NCBI RefSeq assembly: GCF_018156225.1
Contig: NZ_JAGTAR010000008.1
Location: forward strand, 95,684-159,683
DNA length: 64,000 nucleotides
Reading direction: 5' to 3'
Origin: Carboxylicivirga sediminis
GTDB taxonomy: Bacteria > Bacteroidota > Bacteroidia > Bacteroidales > Marinilabiliaceae
Within the stretch, counting starts at the first letter, position 1; every line of letters starts with the position of its first letter. A model generated the notes under the pieces. The model searched no databases. It had not been told where the DNA came from and saw only the letters and a program-made list of their open reading frames with translations. Below, piece after piece: positions 23,851-32,511 of this stretch. The position numbers and the translations under genes are program-made.

Positions 23851-24207
23851 ATTAGAATTACACTAGGTTTTAAAAATTTAACGAATAAATTAAAAATAGT
23901 TAAATGTTGTTATTTCATATTAAATGATTAAATTAGTATTTCGAATGTTACTGTTGAATGTTCGAAATGACGATTTTTATTTAGTCTTTTTGTTTAAATA
24001 ACAATTCATACGAACAGATAAAATCGTATTAACTTAAACCAAAATCTAGTCCCAATAGATTTTAATTATTCCTTTTCTTCGAGGATATAATAAACCAAGC
24101 GTTTATAGATCATCGCTATGCTAAAGGTTTAATAGTTGTGTGAATTATAAAATATTAATTAAGCCCTAGTGGCACTAATCACAATTATTAATTAAAACCT
24201 TTAGTCT
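23851..24207 (+). promoter_or_regulatory. Upstream region and leader of Sus locus 2
   Basis: This 357-bp gap carries no convincing gene. It holds an inverted repeat ATTTCGAA/TTCGAAAT (23938-23945 with 23961-23968) that also contains two direct repeats GAATGTT, a fair candidate for a regulator site. Further on, CTAAAGGTTT (24121-24130) can pair over 10 bp with AAACCTTTAG (24195-24204), which ends 3 nt before the SusC start codon; the stem would hide the start. I could not pick out a clear TTTG-N19-TAnnTTTG promoter. Confidence 0.45.
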
Positions 24208-27200
24208 ATGCAAAAATTAGCATGTCTACTGTCCGCAATTCTACTAGTCGGACTCAACGTTATGTTTGCTCAAACAACGACCATTTCAGGTAAGATAACT
24301 GATAAAGAAGATGGTCAGCCAATACCGGGTGTATCGGTTGTGGTGAAGGGCACATCCATTGGTACCGTTACTGGCTATGACGGTAATTACTCTCTAGCTG
24401 TACCCGATGATGCAGTTACGCTCATATTTTCATTTGTTGGTATGAATACGCAGGAAATACCAATTGATGGCAATACTACTATTAATGTAGAAATGGAAAG
24501 TGATGAAGTGCAGGTAGGTGAGGTGATGGTGGTGGCATATGGAACCGCCAAAAAGGAATCTTTTACCGGCTCGGCAGAAGTTGTTGGAGTTGAAAAACTG
24601 GAGAAGCGTGTGGCTTCTAATATTACGAAGGCCCTGGAGGGGCAGGTCGCAGGTGTGCAAACTACTTCCGGTTCAGGACAGCCTGGAGAAGGAGCGACTA
24701 TTCGTATCAGGGGCTTTGGTTCCATTAACTCCAGTAATGCTCCTTTATATGTAGTGGATGGCGTTCCGTATGATGGAAATATGAATGCCATTAGTAACAG
24801 CGATATTGAGTCTGTTACTGTGTTGAAGGATGCCTCGGCAGGTGCTTTGTATGGTTCACGTGGTGCCAATGGTGTTGTACTAATTACCACCAAAAAAGGT
24901 AAAAGTGGCAAAACATCTGTTGAGCTTAAAGTATCCCGTGGTATTTCAAACAGGGCTATAAGGCCTTACGAAACGCTGAACGCAACTGAATACATCGAGA
25001 CAGCATTTCAGGGTTACAAAAATCAGTTGATCTATCAGAAGAACATTGCACCCAATCTGGCAGGAGAACTGGCACTTACTGAAATGGTTAGTAACAATGG
25101 TATTTTTGGTTCTGACGAGCAATACAATTTCTATGATATGCCGGTGGCCAGCCTTATCGATCCTATAACAGGTAAGGTGAATCCTAATGCTAATCTGCTT
25201 TTTGAAAGTGACTGGCAGGATGAGATAACCAATGATAATGCTGTTCGTCAGGAGTACCAGATCATGATCAATGGCGGTACTGAGAATACGCAGGTGTTTT
25301 CTTCATTCGCATACCTGGAAGAAGAAGGATTATTGAAGAATACTAACTTCGAGAGATTCTCGGGCCGGGTTGGTGCTGAGTTTGAAACGAAACCCTGGTT
25401 TAATTATGGTGGTAATGTGAATTTTGCCAAAACCAAAACCGATTATCTTTCATCTACAGGTACAGCCTCTTCCAACGTGTGGTATTCGGCACAGTTTATG
25501 CCTTCGCTTTATCCGGTGTATCAGCGGGAGCGAAATGGTGATTTGATATTATCAGAAACAGGTGAGAAACAATTCGATTATGGAATGAACCGTCCGAGTG
25601 GGGCCAGTGCCAACTTTAACTCTGTGGCAACGCTTTATGAAGATGAGAGTGTTCGTGAGTTTGATAACCTGTCAGGCCGTTTTCATGTGGATCTGATTGG
25701 TGACGGTATTGGCGGTTTTGTTAAAGGTCTGAGCTTAGTCACCAACCTGGGATTCGACTATGTTAATGAAAACCGCTATTGGTATAACAATCCTGATTTT
25801 GGCGATTATGCATCTGCAAAAGGCTACTTGTTTAAGTATAATATCAGAACCTTCGCCTATACCTGGAACCAGTTGCTACGCTACACAAAAGACGTTGGCG
25901 AACATAGCTTTAATGTGCTGCTGGGACATGAGAACTATGCTTATCGATACAATTATATGCGTGGTGAAAAGTCTGGTTTCCCGTTTGCGGGTATTACTGA
26001 ACTGGCGCCTGGTACCACTACTAAAGATTTGACTTCCTACGAAGACAATTATGCCATTGAATCGTACTTCATGAATATCTCCTACGATTTTAAAGATCGC
26101 TATTATTTAAGTGCCAGCTTCCGTGCTGATGCATCGTCCAGATTCCATAAGGATAACCGCTGGGGTAATTTCTGGTCACTGGGAGCATCGTGGCGTATTT
26201 CAGAAGAAGGCTTTATGGATGGCGTGGAGATGATTGATAACCTTAAGCTGAAGGCTAGTTACGGGCTTCAGGGTAATGATAATATCAATACCGTGGATGA
26301 AGATAACTACTATGCCTGGCAAACGTTATATGACTTGACCTGGCCCAATGCTACGCTGGGAGGAGCACGTTTAGCTGACCTGGGTAATGAGAATATCAAG
26401 TGGGAGGAAAACCTGAACTTTAATATTGGTGTTGAAGCTCGTATTTTTAACCGGGCCAACTTTACATTGGAATACTATAATCGTAAAACGATTGATATGC
26501 TGATGCAACGACCAATGCCGTTGTCAAGCGGGTTCCGCAACTACTGGGATAACGTAGGTGAAATGTCCAATAAAGGTATCGAATTTAGCACGGCCGTGGA
26601 AGTCATCAAGTCAAGCAACTTTGAATGGATTGCTTCAGGTAACGTTTCAACCGTGAAGAATGAGATTCTGAAACTGGATGGTGAAAAGGAACAAATTATC
26701 AGTGGTATCCGAATTAACCGCGTTGGCGAGGAGATTAACTCATTCTGGGTGGCAAAGAGTGCAGGTGTTGATCCTACCAATGGCGCTCAACTATATCATG
26801 TGTTTGAGGAAGATGAGGATGGTAATCGTATTTACTCTATTTCAGATAAGAAAAGTGACGCGGTTAATTCAAGTGTAATCAGCGGCAGTCGTATACCTGA
26901 CTTTTATGGTTCCTTTGGCAGTGAATTCAGGTTCCTGCGTAATTTCGATGCGTCGTTCTTAACTACCTTCTCAGTGGGTGGTAAGGTTTACGATTACCTA
27001 TACCAGGATTTATTGAACCCAATTTATGTAGGTGCCAATTACCATAAAAACATTAAAAGAGCATGGAAAGAGCCGGGTGATATTACAGATATACCACGTG
27101 TGGAAAATGGAACCGGGTTTGCACGCGCTCAAAATGATGCCGGCCTGATAGATGCATCTTATTTCGCTATTAAGAATGTGACGCTGGGCTATACATTACC

Positions 27201-27378
27201 ACAAAATCTGGTGTCTTCTGTAGGTATTGAAAAAGTACGTTTGTATGTAACATTGGATAATATTGCCCTGTTCTCTCACCTCGATGGTTTAGATCCGCAA
27301 TATAACTTTACTGGTACCACCGATTATGACTATACGCCGGTAAGTACGACCCTGTTTGGTATCGATGTTAAATTTTAA
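24208..27378 (+). CDS. SusC/RagA family TonB-dependent outer-membrane transporter
   Basis: A 1056-residue SusC paralogue. Order of parts: signal peptide (to VMFAQ), CarboxypepD_reg-like domain (about 24-105), SusC box VGEVMVVAYGTAKKESFTGSA, plug with IRGFGSINSSNAPLYVVDGVPYDG and SAGALYGSRGANGVVLITTKKG, and a barrel ending in LFGIDVKF. The first 100 residues closely resemble the transporter at 17926, the barrel does not, so the two share an ancestor or a swapped N-terminus but have different ligands. The SusD gene follows after 11 bp. Confidence 0.95.
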   Translation: MQKLACLLSAILLVGLNVMFAQTTTISGKITDKEDGQPIPGVSVVVKGTSIGTVTGYDGNYSLAVPDDAVTLIFSFVGMNTQEIPIDGNTTINVEMESDEVQVGEVMVVAYGTAKKESFTGSAEVVGVEKLEKRVASNITKALEGQVAGVQTTSGSGQPGEGATIRIRGFGSINSSNAPLYVVDGVPYDGNMNAISNSDIESVTVLKDASAGALYGSRGANGVVLITTKKGKSGKTSVELKVSRGISNRAIRPYETLNATEYIETAFQGYKNQLIYQKNIAPNLAGELALTEMVSNNGIFGSDEQYNFYDMPVASLIDPITGKVNPNANLLFESDWQDEITNDNAVRQEYQIMINGGTENTQVFSSFAYLEEEGLLKNTNFERFSGRVGAEFETKPWFNYGGNVNFAKTKTDYLSSTGTASSNVWYSAQFMPSLYPVYQRERNGDLILSETGEKQFDYGMNRPSGASANFNSVATLYEDESVREFDNLSGRFHVDLIGDGIGGFVKGLSLVTNLGFDYVNENRYWYNNPDFGDYASAKGYLFKYNIRTFAYTWNQLLRYTKDVGEHSFNVLLGHENYAYRYNYMRGEKSGFPFAGITELAPGTTTKDLTSYEDNYAIESYFMNISYDFKDRYYLSASFRADASSRFHKDNRWGNFWSLGASWRISEEGFMDGVEMIDNLKLKASYGLQGNDNINTVDEDNYYAWQTLYDLTWPNATLGGARLADLGNENIKWEENLNFNIGVEARIFNRANFTLEYYNRKTIDMLMQRPMPLSSGFRNYWDNVGEMSNKGIEFSTAVEVIKSSNFEWIASGNVSTVKNEILKLDGEKEQIISGIRINRVGEEINSFWVAKSAGVDPTNGAQLYHVFEEDEDGNRIYSISDKKSDAVNSSVISGSRIPDFYGSFGSEFRFLRNFDASFLTTFSVGGKVYDYLYQDLLNPIYVGANYHKNIKRAWKEPGDITDIPRVENGTGFARAQNDAGLIDASYFAIKNVTLGYTLPQNLVSSVGIEKVRLYVTLDNIALFSHLDGLDPQYNFTGTTDYDYTPVSTTLFGIDVKF

Positions 27379-27389
27379 AAACTGAAAGA

Positions 27390-28973
27390 ATGAAGAAACT
27401 TAAATATATTATACTAGTTTGTTTAGCCATCGCTATTTCTGCTTGTGAAGATAATCTGGATACATTCCCAACAGACCAGGCAGGTGGTGCAGAGTTGTTT
27501 TCTGATGTCGATAAAGCGATGAGTACCATCAATGGACTTTATCGCGCGATGTATGTTACTGAGTGGGGTACCGGATGGGAGCATGAGCAGTTCGGACATA
27601 TTTCCATTGTGCACTCGGGTAACCTGATGGCGGAAGATATGGTACAGGCTGAAATGGGTAGTGGTTGGTTCTACTATGATTATATGTACCAGGTGAAATC
27701 GGATTTTACCAATACACAAGGGCGTCCGTATTCGAGCTGGAACTTCTACTATACTTTAATTACCAATGTTAATTCTATCCTGGCATCAAAGGATGAGTTG
27801 CAGGGGGCTCCAAGTAAAATTAACTCGTTAATGGGGCAGGCTTTTGCCTTAAGAGCCTTTTCATACTTTTACCTGGCCCGCTTTTATCAGCAGTCAATTG
27901 CTGTTGGAGGTGGCGATTTGCCGGGTGTGCCTATTTACACTGAGCCCACAACCATTGAGACTAAAGGTGTTGGCAGAGGTACATTAAACGATGTGTATCA
28001 GCTTATCAATGCAGACATTGACAGTGCATTGGTTCGTTTGGATCCTGAAAAAGCGCAGGAGCGTGTGCATATCTCTAACTTAGACTACTATTCGGCTAAT
28101 GGCTTAAAGGCACGCATTATGCTTGAGCAGGAAAGATGGCAGGAAGCATATGATGCAGCTACTGAGGCATTAAAAGGTGGTTCATCGATGCTGGCAGCTG
28201 GCGATATCTCTGGCGGTTATGCCTTTAATGATGCCAGTAAAAATTGTGTTTTATGGGGATTTGAAGTATTAGACGACCAGGTAGCCGGTGCCGGTAGAGC
28301 CATGCTGTTTGGTCATATGGATTCCCGTTCGTCAGATTATTATGCCAGTCGTGCGCGCGTTTGCGTCAGTAACTGGCTCTATGATCAGGTGGATGTAACA
28401 GATGTTCGTAAAAGCTGGTGGTACGGACCATTGGCAGAAGAAGATGAACAAGCTACAGGTACTGAGAAGAGCTATAACCAGTTTAAATTTCAGTTTGCTA
28501 ATGTTGCCACAGGTGCTGGTGACTATATTTTTATGCGTCATGAGGAAATGATGCTAATGCAGGCGGAAGCCAAATGTATGCTGGAGCAGTATGCCGAAGC
28601 CCGCACAATTCTGGAGGACCTGATGAAAGAACGCCAGGAGGGCTACGATATCAGTGGCCTAACCGATTCTAAAGCGCTTACAACCAATAGCGATAATGGC
28701 CCAACTACACCAGCATCGGGTAGCATCACTTTAATGGATGAGATTATGCTGCAACGCCGCATAGAACTATGGGGTGAGGTATCACGCATTTATGACATTA
28801 AGCGACTGGGCACTGGATTTACCCGCAATTTTGCAGGAAGCAATCATAGTGAATTAATACCTTACATTAATCCTTTAGATCCGCTTTGTCCTGATTGGGT
28901 GATGTCTATTCCGCAGGCCGAATTTGATGGCAACGATGCCTTGGATCCTAACGCAGATCAAAACCCATGGTAG
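27390..28973 (+). CDS. SusD/RagB family surface lipoprotein
   Basis: A 527-residue lipoprotein with lipobox ISAC (Cys19). It has the classic SusD layout: N-terminal FPTDQAGGAELFSDVDKAMSTINGLYRAMY, a TPR core with GQAFALRAFSYFYLARFYQQ and NGLKARIMLEQERWQEAYDAATEAL, and the C-terminal block MQAEAKCMLEQYAEARTILEDLMKER followed by LQRRIELWGEVSRIYDIKRLG. It belongs to the RagB/SusD branch, unlike the SusD-like_2 protein of locus 1. It should bind a glycan or peptide at the surface for the SusC protein encoded before it. Confidence 0.94.
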   Translation: MKKLKYIILVCLAIAISACEDNLDTFPTDQAGGAELFSDVDKAMSTINGLYRAMYVTEWGTGWEHEQFGHISIVHSGNLMAEDMVQAEMGSGWFYYDYMYQVKSDFTNTQGRPYSSWNFYYTLITNVNSILASKDELQGAPSKINSLMGQAFALRAFSYFYLARFYQQSIAVGGGDLPGVPIYTEPTTIETKGVGRGTLNDVYQLINADIDSALVRLDPEKAQERVHISNLDYYSANGLKARIMLEQERWQEAYDAATEALKGGSSMLAAGDISGGYAFNDASKNCVLWGFEVLDDQVAGAGRAMLFGHMDSRSSDYYASRARVCVSNWLYDQVDVTDVRKSWWYGPLAEEDEQATGTEKSYNQFKFQFANVATGAGDYIFMRHEEMMLMQAEAKCMLEQYAEARTILEDLMKERQEGYDISGLTDSKALTTNSDNGPTTPASGSITLMDEIMLQRRIELWGEVSRIYDIKRLGTGFTRNFAGSNHSELIPYINPLDPLCPDWVMSIPQAEFDGNDALDPNADQNPW

Positions 28974-29022
28974 GTTCATCAGATTCAATGTTTCACACAA
29001 TTAAAAAACAAAATATAGACAG

Positions 29023-29805
29023 ATGAAAAATATATTATTGATTTTAATGATTGCTGTCGTTGCATTAACGGCCTGTGACCAGGATAATGTGATGACCAAA
29101 CTAGATACCGGAGGTGTTGATTATGTGGCTGTGGCGCATACGGCCATAGACGCACCTTACATGCTGAATGCTGATAATAATTATAGTATCTCATTCCCAA
29201 TTCACCGTACCTATAAGAATGTAAGCGGCACGGTGGCTAACCTTGAGATGGCCAGTAATGATGACACCGGACTGTTTGTATTGGAAAGCACAACCCTGAG
29301 CTTTGCTGATGGCGAGGCAGTGGCGTATGCGGTTGTATCAGCCACTAATCCGTCGGCCATTGACCCGGCTAAAATATACACTTTCGAACTAAGTGTAACG
29401 GGCGACAACGCTTCACCACTGTATCATACGGCTGAATTTAACGGGCAGCTGGAGTTGAAGTTTACGTCGATGGGAACAGCCAGCTTTGAGAGTACATTTT
29501 TTGGAGAAGCCTGGACAGTGGAAATTTTCAAAGCAGAAGGATTGAGCATTTATAAAGCTGAAGCCTTATATGAGGATGGATATGATATTCTGATTATTGA
29601 GGATGAGGGCGCAGGCACTGTTTCTGTACCTGAGCAGAAGGCTTGGTTCCAGACTGATGTTGAACTGCCTGCTCGTATTGCGGGTAGTGGAACAGTTTCA
29701 ACCAATGGCGATGGGAAAAAGGTATTTGCCATGGAGATAGAGCATTATTTACCAGAGTATGATCATACATGGGGAGTCTATGATGAGGTATTAACTATGC
29801 CATAA
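29023..29805 (+). CDS. Surface lipoprotein of unknown function in Sus locus 2
   Basis: A 260-residue protein with lipobox LTAC (MKNILLILMIAVVALTACDQ). The mature part looks all-beta. Residues about 45-130 (ISFPIHRTYKNVSGTVANLEM, FADGEAVAYAVVSA) have the pattern of the DUF4843/DUF1735-like beta-sandwich lipoproteins found at the end of Sus operons; I hold this only as a resemblance. The gene is 49 bp behind the SusD gene and is followed by a strong terminator, so it closes the operon. Probably an accessory ligand-binding protein. Confidence 0.75.
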   Translation: MKNILLILMIAVVALTACDQDNVMTKLDTGGVDYVAVAHTAIDAPYMLNADNNYSISFPIHRTYKNVSGTVANLEMASNDDTGLFVLESTTLSFADGEAVAYAVVSATNPSAIDPAKIYTFELSVTGDNASPLYHTAEFNGQLELKFTSMGTASFESTFFGEAWTVEIFKAEGLSIYKAEALYEDGYDILIIEDEGAGTVSVPEQKAWFQTDVELPARIAGSGTVSTNGDGKKVFAMEIEHYLPEYDHTWGVYDEVLTMP

Positions 29806-29830
29806 ATGGCGATTGATACGATTGAGAAAG

Positions 29831-29859
29831 GGTACCTGCTTGTGCAGGTGCCTTTTTTT
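29831..29859 (+). terminator. Terminator of Sus locus 2
   Basis: GGTACCTGC pairs with GCAGGTGCC (9 bp, one G-U), 4-nt loop, followed by seven T. Confidence 0.9.
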
Positions 29860-29907
29860 ATAACTTTTTGTTGATGGTATGGCAGTGTCAGATGTTCCTG
29901 AAGCCTT

Positions 29908-30194
29908 CCTGCTGTAGGAGACCTTACCCGCTTAATCAGGCTGTCTTTCCCATGACAGGAAACACTATCGGGTGAACAAGTCAAGCTTTCCCATGGTAGG
30001 ATTTAATGGTCGGCAGAAAAGTTATGCTTTCCCATGGTGGGAAAAGCTCCCGGGTGGAGCAGACAAGTCTTCCTATGGTGGGAAACGGTGTGTGGCAGAA
30101 ATGTAAGACAATCCCATGGTGGGATCAGGAGCCTGACGGAAATTGCAAGCGATCCCATGGCAGTAACAGGAAAGGTTTTCATTGAGCTTTTCAA
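29908..30194. repeat. Seven-unit tandem array with exact 41-bp period and palindromic core
   Basis: Units begin at 29908, 29949, 29990, 30031, 30072, 30113 and 30154, each exactly 41 bp after the last. The core reads CCCATGGTGGGA in most units, usually inside CTTTCCCATGGTGGGAAA, an imperfect palindrome; the first unit (CCTGCTGTAGGA) and the last are more degenerate. A second half-conserved block follows about 20 bp later (CGGGTGGAGCAGACAAG in the unit at 30031, with variants in others). The period is not a multiple of 3, and the frames across it are not convincing genes. It fills the space between the Sus terminator and the cob genes. Function unknown; see findings. Confidence 0.8.
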
Positions 30195-30239
30195 AGGGTA
30201 TTCTCTATGAAGAGAGACAATTTTAATACTAACAATCTA

Positions 30240-30397
30240 TAACTTCATCACCTCATCCCGGCCTTTCCGCTATGGCGGAATAAATCCTCCTCAAGGAGAA
30301 GGTGACTTCACAAATAAAGCAACAGTCACTAATATAGAATAATCTTGCTAAGTCAGGGCATCCTCTCCTTCAAGGAGAAGATTGAGGAGAGGTGTTT
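30240..30397. repeat. Dispersed-type palindromic repeats (CTCCTTCAAGGAG family)
   Basis: Two related elements: around 30250-30312 with the hairpin TTCCGCTATGGCGGAA and CTCCTCAAGGAG, and around 30358-30393 with CATCCTCTCC near the start, the palindrome CTCCTTCAAGGAG and an end GAGGAGAGGTG complementary to the start. Such elements are common scattered intergenic repeats in Bacteroidota genomes, resembling MITE or REP-like sequences. No gene is present in this stretch. Confidence 0.55.
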
Positions 30398-30448
30398 CTT
30401 ACGAATTATAAGTTTGTTATGATCTTTTTTTGATTTTCAGGCACCCTC

Positions 30449-30958
30449 TTACTTCACCTTCACCGCAATGCCCGACACCATCAGTACTACCTCATTGGCA
30501 CTTTGGGCAATGTGCTGATTCATCCAGCCTTGCAGGTCGGTAAATTTGCGTTGAATTGGGTTTTCGGGCATGCCGCCAAGGCCTATCTCATTAGTAACAA
30601 ATATAAAGGTGGCATCCTGCTGAATCAGTTGGGTAAATTCACTTTTTGCTTCTTCCAGCGATTGGTCGATATGGCTGTCATTATCAAAAAAGAAGTTGGT
30701 TAACCAGAGGGTGACACAGTCTATCAAAACCACACGGCCGCTAAAATCATGCTTCGACAGGGCTTTTTCTTCCTCAATGTTGGTCCATTCAGGGCCGCGA
30801 TCGTTTTGATGCCTGATGATGCGTTGCCGGTGCTCTTCGTCCCATATGCGTGACGTGGCCAGGTAAACCGGGTTGGGAGATAGCTGCAAAGCCAGCTGCT
30901 GTGCGTGGTTGCTTTTGCCCGAACGTTGGCCGCCGGTGATAAGTGTGATTTTAGCCAT
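30449..30958 (-). CDS. cobU: Adenosylcobinamide kinase / cobinamide-phosphate guanylyltransferase
   Basis: A 169-residue CobU. The P-loop GGQRSGKS (residues 9-16) binds nucleotide, the segment RQRIIRHQNDRGPEW carries the histidine that becomes guanylylated, and VTNEIGLGGMP is the third family block. It phosphorylates adenosylcobinamide and transfers GMP to give adenosylcobinamide-GDP, the substrate of CobS. It is the last gene of the cobT-cobS-cobC-cobU run; a 107-bp gap before it separates it from cobC. Confidence 0.95.
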   Translation of the reverse strand: MAKITLITGGQRSGKSNHAQQLALQLSPNPVYLATSRIWDEEHRQRIIRHQNDRGPEWTNIEEEKALSKHDFSGRVVLIDCVTLWLTNFFFDNDSHIDQSLEEAKSEFTQLIQQDATFIFVTNEIGLGGMPENPIQRKFTDLQGWMNQHIAQSANEVVLMVSGIAVKVK

Positions 30959-31065
30959 CTTGTTTATACCTTTTTTAAAATTAACATTTGGTATAATGCC
31001 GATATATTAATGAATAGCGTTAAGAAGTATGCGCACTTAATGCTAAGTTCATTAAATAATCGGTA

Positions 31066-31638
31066 TTACCCTTTTATAAATTTTACTTGTTGATAATCCG
31101 GTGTGTGAATAATGATTTTCACCATGGCCCCGTAGCTCAGTTCGAGGCTAAACACCTTGCTGGCCGGTATGGACAGGAAACGCGACAGCAAGGCCCTGAT
31201 GACACCGGAGTGTGTTACCACTGCTACTTTCGTGTGTTGATTGAGCAATAATTCATCCATAAAGCTATTGACGCGCATTAATAGCTGGTTGAAGTGCTCG
31301 CCATCGGGTGGTGCTTGTGTCAGAAAATTATCACCCCATTGCTTAAGCAGGTCAGCGTCTATTGATTCCCATGCCATACCTTCCCACTGGCCAAAGTTGA
31401 GCTCCATTATCCGGTGCTCAGTCAAATCTTCCTGCGAGGCAAAAAGTAGTTTGGTAAGTCTTGTGCATCTGCTTAAAGGGCTGGTGTATACAGCATCAAA
31501 CAGTCCACCTGGTAACTGCTTTCTGATGGCTTCAGCTTCATCAATAAAACGGTCTGTTAAGGGCACATCCAGCTGACCGTAGCAGGTGCCTTTATCAACC
31601 CTGGGTGTTGTGTGTCTGATTAACCAAATCTCCATCAT
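31066..31638 (-). CDS. cobC: Alpha-ribazole phosphatase (histidine phosphatase family)
   Basis: A 190-residue histidine phosphatase. The catalytic motif is LIRHTTP (Arg8-His9), with TSPLSRC about 45 residues later, and the second active His in VVTHSGVIRALL. In cobalamin clusters this enzyme removes the phosphate from alpha-ribazole-5'-phosphate or from cobalamin-5'-phosphate. The context (6 bp from cobS, with cobT and cobU beside it) supports CobC over a general phosphoglycerate-mutase-like role. Confidence 0.9.
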   Translation of the reverse strand: MMEIWLIRHTTPRVDKGTCYGQLDVPLTDRFIDEAEAIRKQLPGGLFDAVYTSPLSRCTRLTKLLFASQEDLTEHRIMELNFGQWEGMAWESIDADLLKQWGDNFLTQAPPDGEHFNQLLMRVNSFMDELLLNQHTKVAVVTHSGVIRALLSRFLSIPASKVFSLELSYGAMVKIIIHTPDYQQVKFIKG

Positions 31639-31644
31639 GCCTCT

Positions 31645-32436
31645 TTATTTAAACAGATGAAAAGTAGCCTCATTGGCCTGGAAGGTGAATATAGCCAGCA
31701 GTCCGAGGTAGATGACTATTTCGCTCACCTGCTGGATGGTGCCCAGGCAATCGCCTGTATAGCCACCAATCCATTTTTTGAAGTAATGTTCCAGCCACAC
31801 CTTAGCTATAAAAGCCGGGATGAGTACCAAAAAGACCATCCAATCGGCAAATAACACCAGTGAAAGCAGGGCGATACACATGGCAATCACCAGGTCGGGG
31901 CTTTGCAGCGACTTAGTAATGGGTTTTGATTTACTCTTTTCATCGTCGCGCACATAGGCCAGCGAGTGCATGGTCCATACCGCCATCATGCGGCTGAGCA
32001 TATGACCAGCTATCAGCACCTTAACCAATGCAGCAGCCGGCATTTCATTCAGCGTTGTAAATTTCAGAAGTAACAACAGCAAGATGCCAATTGCGCCATA
32101 GGCGCCCACCCGTGAATCCTTCATAATATCGAGGATTTTCTCTTTTGTCCAGCCGCCACCAAAGGCATCACACACATCAGCAACCCCATCCTCATGAAAA
32201 GCGCCGGTGAGCAGTACCGAGGTAATCATCGACAGCATCACAGCTACTGCATGCGGCAATAGCAATGATGACAGGTAGAAAACCAATCCGCTTATGCCGC
32301 CAACTACCAGACCCACAAAAGGCAGGTATCGGTTACATTTATTCAGGTTCTCCTGCGAAAATGCAACATTAAAAGGCACGGGTATGCGGGTAAAAAAGCC
32401 AAAGGCGGTCAGCAATAGGTTGAGTTGTTGTATCAT
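31645..32436 (-). CDS. cobS: Adenosylcobinamide-GDP ribazoletransferase
   Basis: A 263-residue inner-membrane enzyme of the CobS family. It has several hydrophobic spans and the conserved segments TRIPVP near residue 18, LTGAFHEDGVADVCDAFGGGWTKEKILDIMKDSRVGAYG (residues about 75-115, the Asp-rich catalytic region in short pieces) and GGYTGDCLGTIQQVSEI. It joins adenosylcobinamide-GDP with alpha-ribazole to complete the lower ligand of cobalamin. The gene is 75 bp behind cobT, with a strong hairpin in the gap. Confidence 0.95.
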   Translation of the reverse strand: MIQQLNLLLTAFGFFTRIPVPFNVAFSQENLNKCNRYLPFVGLVVGGISGLVFYLSSLLLPHAVAVMLSMITSVLLTGAFHEDGVADVCDAFGGGWTKEKILDIMKDSRVGAYGAIGILLLLLLKFTTLNEMPAAALVKVLIAGHMLSRMMAVWTMHSLAYVRDDEKSKSKPITKSLQSPDLVIAMCIALLSLVLFADWMVFLVLIPAFIAKVWLEHYFKKWIGGYTGDCLGTIQQVSEIVIYLGLLAIFTFQANEATFHLFK

Positions 32437-32473
32437 GTGCTTTGGTTAATGATTAAATGTCTGGTATAGAAAT

Positions 32474-32507
32474 AAGCTATTAGCTAATAGCCATCAGCTA
32501 ATAGCTT
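32474..32507 (-). repeat. Hairpin between cobT and cobS
   Basis: A perfect 11-bp stem AAGCTATTAGC/GCTAATAGCTT with a 12-nt loop that itself repeats part of the stem. On the minus strand no U-run follows, so it may set the cobT:cobS mRNA ratio rather than terminate. Confidence 0.5.
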
Positions 32508-32511
32508 TATT

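Noticed and set aside
24387..24911. Minus-strand frame of 174 codons inside the second SusC gene
   Set aside because: It runs opposite to a strongly conserved SusC region and has no family features.
29908..30194. The regular repeat array as a CRISPR array
   Set aside because: The repeat core is short and imperfect, the sequence between cores is partly conserved, the period of 41 bp is too small, and no cas gene is in the window.
29778..30194. Two minus-strand frames of 60-70 codons across the 41-bp array
   Set aside because: They arise from the repeat sequence itself, change frame from unit to unit, and have no start signal or recognisable domain.
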